Assembly (NCBI GenBank): GCA_958496175.1
Contig: OY292274.1
Span: 55,872,630 to 55,936,629, forward strand
Direction of reading: 5' to 3'
DNA from: Sisyra terminalis
Lineage: Eukaryota > Arthropoda > Insecta > Neuroptera > Sisyridae
Length of the DNA stretch: 64,000 nucleotides
Part shown: positions 58,211 through 64,000 of the stretch, in pieces
Layout of the letters: every line of letters begins with the position of its first letter
Position numbering within the stretch: the stretch's first letter is position 1
Notes under the pieces: generated by a model
The model's input: only the letters and a program-made list of their open reading frames with translations
Database searches by the model: none
What the model was told of the DNA's origin: nothing
Program-made: the position numbers and the translations under genes

Positions 58211-61200
58211 AAAAAAATCTTTCTTTTAAATGTATTTAAACTATTCTGTATTAATATGGATATAATTTAAACTATAAAAATTTAAAATTTTAAGTACGAT
58301 GATATCGATGTTTTAAATATTGAATAACAACTGATGGGGACTGTTACATTGTTGTCGATCATTTCAGTTGGTTTCCCTTACCTAACGACAAAAGAAATAT
58401 TTTTGAAAAGTTGAATGAAATTAAAATTTATTTAGGTAGATACCTAAAGTTATTTCCTGATCTGTAAGTAATTTTTGTACATATACAGGCTAAAAAATTG
58501 TGTTCCAATGTCAACTAAGTACTTAATTTAATGTATATTAGTATATTTTTAGAAAATCCACACCTTATAGAGGGAAATTGTAAATATCATATATACCTCT
58601 ACATAGGAACGGAAAATAGTCTAGATAAACAATGAAGGATACTAAGAGATGAGAAATAACACTTTTTAATGGCATGCATGATATATTTTACTTAAATTGA
58701 GTTTACTTTCTTATTTTATTCAATATATTTTTTATTTTTATTTTTGAATCAATCATTGTTACACAAAACTATCTTCCAAAAGTGATATTGAAAGCCATTA
58801 CTACTTTAAGTTTTCACCATTGATGTATTCAAATATTGACCGAAAAAATATAACTTTATGGCTTTTATCAAGCAAATGTATGTTTAAGTAGGTTTATATG
58901 AACCAATTTAGTTTTAAGGGCGTTTCGTTAAAGAAAACAGAATTAGGCTAACCTTTGTTATTTTATAATGGTTATAAATTCAGTTGAAAAATTATACATT
59001 TTAATTACCTACTAATTTAAAATGTTCAAATTACAATTCGTATTTGTTCTCGAAATGTCAACTTAAAATGCAAACCATTAAAGTTTCCATATTTTATATT
59101 CATTGAATTTACAGAACAACCTCTATTTACATGAAAGGTTGCAATATTAGTCTGCTGGAAATCTACCCCTTTCAATTTAAATCTTACTCGCTTTCTCATC
59201 CAGTCACTTATAAATATTCTAAATAAATAATGACGATTAAATTTATTCTGCACACTAAATTCAAAAATGAATCTCGCATAATCAAAGCATAAGAAATCTC
59301 CGTTCTGCCAAGTGCAATTTTGTATTATTTAATTTAGTATGCAAATAGGTTTTTTCGTGAAATGAACTGGACAGCGGCGTTTAGTTTTAAAAGCGGCAAA
59401 CAAAGAACAGTGGAAAACAGAACGAATAAAAATATCAAGTACTGTAGTGCAGTATTAGATTTTATTTTGTAATTAAATGGAGCTTTTTTTTAGTTGTGTA
59501 TTTAAACATTGGAAAAAAGTAAATCAAATAATTCCGGGACAAAGGCTAATGAGAAGACGTGCATATTTCATCTTCCTCGGGCTTGAACTTTATTTCGTCA
59601 CACATCAATGTAACAAGAGAACGTGTACAAAACCATGGAATTTGATCATTAAAAGTTGGTACGTTATTCGTGGTTACAGAATGTCTAATACCTGTCGAGT
59701 TCTCTCATGCAAAATGCATTTTTAAATTCAAATTGTAGATTCTCATGAGGAATTTAATATTAAATATTTAAATAGCATGTCTTTCTAATCTCCACTCTTT
59801 AGCATTAAAATACATGAAGCTTCATTTTTTCTACTTTTTGATTGTTTCTGTCACTTGTGTTTATTTTCATGTAATCTACCTACATTATGTACAAAAGTTT
59901 CAGGGAAATGCCAACATAACATAGCAATTTTATTTGCACTGTGGTGTCTTGTTATATAAACTTTGAATCTTATCCTTGAATGCGGATATATCGAAGCTTT
60001 CTTTCAAGTTTATTTTCTGCTCTTCCAAAGTTAAGAAGGAAATCACGACCAACGAAAAAAAACTCACCACTGCTTTACAGCTCATTTCAACGATAACTTC
60101 CCTAAACTAAGCCTTACCACTCACTAAAACTATATTTTATACAAAGTCCTGATACTCACAAATAGTGTATCTCTTCATATAGTGTATCATCGGCCTTATT
60201 CAAATCTATTTTCACATAGTTTAGGTATCGAAGACAAACCGAGCATTTTAACATTGATAAGCTATTTTTTTTTCAAGTCCACATTAATGAATTAATATCG
60301 TATTTCTTCATTTCTTTTTAACAACGCATTTTAGCAGCCCTTAGTATTTTAGTATTGTATTTTGTCATATGTAACCAAATTTTATGCAAGGTGCTTGTAG
60401 TAAATAATTTGTCGTTAAAGATATTGATGAGATGAAGTTTGTGGGCTTTATATATTTCATATTCTTCCAAGGTGTTCAAATGTGATCCTTACTTGCAAAT
60501 ATGAGAAGGTTTAAAGTTTGTTTCAAAATTTATGTATTTATGGTTTTCGTAAATACATAAAACATAAAAATTGCATCACTTGACATTGTAGACTAGTCAA
60601 CATTGTTAGCAAATGTCCCGGTCGAAGAAACTTTCAGAGGTGTAGAATATCTAACAACTTCAACAGTACATCATTTTATGATAATCAACAGTATAATGAA
60701 CTTATTAAACACCATCTTGGTGCAAAATTATGTTATTTTCTATCATAAATTTTATCACTAAAATGAAGGCTTATCCATGGGTTCCCCTTTATCAGGACTA
60801 TTAGTAAAGGTTTATTTGTACCACTTTAAAAAGAAATACATTATGAACATTTACATAAAAATAAAATAATATAATAAGGAAGATATGCAGAATACTTTTA
60901 TATTCTATAATGGAACTACCGGACAGATTGACAATATTGACAAAAAGAACAGAAATACAAAATAAAGTTTCAATAACATCTTTTCAACTACAATCGCCGT
61001 TTTTCGAATAAAAAGTAATATTAACAATGCATTTTCGACATATAACATAATGCAGATTCTCAAACCATGGGAGAACAACCAAATCACATTGGAAAATAAA
61101 AGCGGAATAAATAAAAATAATTGTGGAAAATTACATTGGCCAAACTTTAAAAATCTTTCGGGATTAGATAAAAGAAACTGGTGATCCAGAAAACCTGGTT

Positions 61201-61359
61201 CATCTTTAAAATTTTACAAAATATCTATTCGATGAAAACCATAAATGCATACATTTGGAAATAAACTTTAAAGCCCTACATATTTGCAACAAAAGATTAC
61301 ATATAGATACCCTAGAAGAGTATGAAATGTATAAAGCCCAAAAACAAATTATTTATATA
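58211..61359. other. Intronic stretch without recognised genes
   Basis: AT-rich. The frames 59026-59253 (minus), 59477-59725 (+) and 60905-61087 (minus) have no recognisable domain. The block 59340-59730 is slightly less AT-rich. Confidence 0.45.
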
Positions 61360-61926
61360 GGTTGTCCCATAAGCTCATTATTTTTTCCAATATGAAATGA
61401 ATACACATATTATTATTTGTTTTATTAAATAAAAACTCTTTTATTTTTACTCTTTTACTCAGAACTTTTTACTCTTTTACTCAGAAAGACTCATTATGGT
61501 TTCTTTCCAAAATTTATGTAGTTTAGACACCAAATAGTCCTAAAGGTGCAATTTTATTTCACTGCTGGTTTTAAAGAACTAATCGAAATAAAAAAAATTT
61601 CAAGGGTAGAAAGAAGTTATAATTAGATGGAGCATGATTTGGGCAGTATGCAGAATATAGAAAAACACCCCATTCAAACTATTTGAGCTTTTCTCTTACC
61701 ACTAAGGCAGTAAGTGGTAATATGCTATCATGATGAAAATCGCATTTCCAAGAATAACATTGGTCCAAAACTCAACAATTTAAAAAAAAAATACAAAATG
61801 AGGCTTCCTGAGAAATGGAAGAATTTAGTAGAGAAAAAAGGTTCTTTTGTACTGAAATAAATCATATTGAAACAGTAAATATTGTATCTTCATTTCATAT
61901 TAGAAAAAGGAACTAATAAGACAACC
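61360..61926 (-). mobile_element. Internally deleted mariner element
   Basis: It lies between TA at 61358-61359 and 61927-61928. The left end is GGTTGTCCCATAAGCTCATT; the reverse complement of the right end is GGTTGTCTTATTAGTTCCTT, and similarity extends through an AATATGAAATGAA block. At 567 bp it is less than half a full mariner. The minus strand around 61672-61610 encodes EWGVFLYSAYCPNHAPSNY, the decayed 'W.V..HPPYSPDLAPSDY' block of mariner transposases, whose last Asp is catalytic; here it is Asn. A 21-bp unit is repeated exactly in tandem at 61444-61464 and 61466-61486. Confidence 0.82.
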
Positions 61927-64000
61927 TAATACAACAAACACTTTGTATGAAATTTGTTTACAACTGACAAAATAAAATACTTCCTGCCGATCGCAGCTTA
62001 CGGCTGTTGGACCGCATTGTAAAAAATTTGATCATTCGACATTAGTTTAAGTCATTAGTTTACTTAAACACTGTTAAAAACTCGTTATTTCTTATAACTG
62101 TCTTTTATATTTTGAAAATGATATCTGTTATCTCAAAATCTTTAGGTTAATTTTCTCTGAACAATTTTAGGTTGGTAGAATTCAATTTACTTAATAATGA
62201 AGTGGTAGGTTCTAAACTTTCATCAAGGCTTCTAAAAGATTCTTTGGAATTCTTAAAATTAGTTGAAAACATTTAATTTAAACAAAAATTATAAAGATCA
62301 ACTTATAAACTAACAAAATCGTGGTTAATACAAGATGAAATAAATTCAGCTCAACGAAATTTACTATCAAACAATATGCTAGTTTATTTTACAGTAATAA
62401 TTTATAGCTAATTAAAAGTCAGTCGATCTCAAAATTCATAATTTTAATAAATGTTAACATTTATCTTTTCGTTAGTGCAACTGAAGGAAAGACAAGTTTA
62501 ATATTGCATTTCACCTGCAAAACATATTGCGACATATTGTACCATATTCAAATACATGAGGACCGAAGTGACATAATAACAAAATGTTCCGGTAAGGAAT
62601 CAAAGTAAGAACATATATTAAAGTAAAGCAAAATTGTTGCCACTGTACAAAGTAATCCAGATGTGTGATTTCTAGTTGCATTCACATAATGAGTCATATT
62701 TTATACCAAATTCTAATTACGAACGTAACACCTAGAAAACTAGCTATTTATAAATTAGAAAGCATCAAGCCTCATTACTCATAAAATATGGGGAAACAAA
62801 AATAATTTTTGAAGTTTATTATGCAAAAAACGACATTTCATTAGTTTTGATAAATAATATGTTTATTTCTTTGGATATTGAAAGAAAAAGTTTTATCTAG
62901 TAGTCAAAAGTTCAGTTATAGTTTTTAAAGAAAACATTCATGAATTAATATGAATTTTTAGGCTTATAAATTCTTATTTAATTCTGTGTTAATTTTCCCA
63001 CTTAATTATAAAAATGTATCTAATTGGTATATTGAAAATATGAAAATATTAAACACAATATTAAAAAACAATTTTTAAGAATGGTGCAACGTAATGTGAT
63101 CGTTACAGGCAAAACGATTCATTTTTGGGATGATAATATTTCACAGGAAAAAAAGTATTTGCAAGGGATTCTTTTTGGTTTCTGTGTTTTTAGACTGCAT
63201 TATTGGGGATCCAAAGCTTTTTAGAATAACTGTGATCTACTAAATACTTAATAAGAGACAGCGGATTTGCCGTTAAAGGAACAGATTTACAACTTTTTCA
63301 TTTAAATTTAGTTAGAGTGGTCTTCTTACTAAGCTACCAAACCTTAAGTGACAAAGTAAGTTTGTAAAAGGTAAATCACAAAAAAAATATGTCATAAATT
63401 GCTACTGATTTGAGGCCTGCTTTGCTGCTTTAGGAAGTGGGATCTTTTATTAAAAACATTTCTTTTTTTCTGATTGAGAAAATCCGAAAACCCGTTGTAG
63501 TAACAATGGTTGTTATTTCAATTTGACGTCGTTAAATTTTTAAAATAACAATAAAGGATATTTTCGACATAGTCTAAATTATTGTGCTAATTTTAATGAA
63601 AATCATATATTAAATTTTCATCTTAAATCAACAATTATAACCAGTATGAATAGAATTAAACAAATGTTGTGTAAATACTTGTGTAATACTGTAAAATTAA
63701 ATGTTTTCCGTGTAATAATATTCGATTGTAGATTTTACACAGGTATTTTGTACGGTTAATACGAATTTATAGAAGGGTCATAAAGCAATCTGTATGTTCG
63801 CACAATTTAATTCAATATGTAACTTACTTAAACCCGAAAACGACAAAAACATTAATCATGGATTCACTCCACCCACTAACGATGAGTTTGTATTAGTAGA
63901 AGAAGAGAAATAAGATAGGTTTGTTCGGCAGTGTCCCAGTTGACCACAAATCCACAGCAGATATCACCACAAAACTGGGGAGTGAGGGTGGCCACTAGGG
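61927..64000. other. Intronic stretch to the window end
   Basis: AT-rich. Immediately after the mariner, 61988-62030 on the + strand encodes DRSLRLLDRIVKNL, similar to the 'LRLLDR.V..A' phrase of Jockey/I-type LINE proteins, but too short to call. Nothing else recognised. Confidence 0.35.

Larger units (their letters stand above)
51666..64000 (+). other. Intron downstream of Ig domain 1 (partial, at least 12.3 kb)
   Basis: The intron begins GTAAGAT and runs off the window. I looked for an exon starting Ig2 (a Pro-rich linker then a C-strand Trp) and saw none. The stretch holds a hAT element (52240-53301), an RTE/SINE-like repeat (about 55633-56580), a family-B repeat (56743-58210), a deleted mariner (61360-61926) and otherwise AT-rich DNA without recognisable content. 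Confidence 0.75.

Noticed and set aside
1..64000. CRISPR arrays, bacterial operons, rRNA or tRNA genes
   Set aside because: No regularly spaced repeats, no dense ORFs with ribosome-binding sites, and no rRNA or tRNA fold recognised; the window is animal intronic DNA.

Overview
The window is AT-rich DNA from a eukaryote, almost certainly an insect. It is intron-dominated, with isolated exons that have GT-AG borders and a dense load of decayed DNA transposons (hAT, Tc1/mariner, pogo-like, TTAA-target MITEs) plus fragments of non-LTR retrotransposons. There are no operons, ribosome-binding sites, rRNA or CRISPR arrays, and I saw no tRNA gene. The order within insects cannot be fixed from the sequence; a beetle or a hemipteroid insect would fit, but that is a weak guess.

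The only confident protein-coding gene is on the + strand. Two exons, 1707-1839 and 51457-51665, encode the two halves of one V-set immunoglobulin domain. The reading phase joins exactly: the split Ser codon is AG + T. The joined protein has the B-strand Cys (LPCDL), the C-strand Trp (VWY), the signature PIY/SYDTRG across the junction, and the F-strand motif DEGDYRC followed by RIDF..SPT.N. This pattern is typical of the first Ig domain of the sidestep (Side) family of insect cell-surface receptors, which bind Beaten-path family Ig proteins during axon guidance. The paralogue cannot be told. The intron between the two exons is 49.6 kb. The earlier exons (signal peptide) and later exons (Ig2 onwards, transmembrane segment) lie outside the window, and I found no further exon in the 12.3 kb after 51665.

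The introns hold many mobile elements. 0-5 kb: a repeat present once on each side of the first Ig exon, and an LTR-like stretch. 10-11 kb: a pogo-like element with 958 bp between TA dinucleotides and a PHD-like zinc-finger remnant. 13.8-17 kb: a tRNA-derived SINE-like stretch, a Jockey-type reverse transcriptase tail, and a Tc1/mariner transposase remnant. 20.8-25.5 kb and 56.7-58.2 kb: two copies of one unnamed repeat family, the first carrying a 1.03 kb palindromic hAT element and the second a 239 bp foldback element. 34.5 and 42.2 kb: two copies of one TTAA-target MITE. 40.4 kb: another copy of the foldback family. 43.2 kb: a Tc1 remnant. 45.2 kb: a hAT element that contains an inverted copy of its own left end plus adjacent host DNA. 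52.2 kb: a hAT element with DUF4371-type and C-terminal dimerisation remnants. 61.4 kb: a deleted mariner.

Almost all short open frames in the window are chance or lie inside these elements. A few unexplained islands with more G+C than their surroundings (13.8, 18.9, 28.3, 32.5, 41.2 and 44.3 kb) remain the best places to look for intronic enhancers, nested exons or unrecognised elements.
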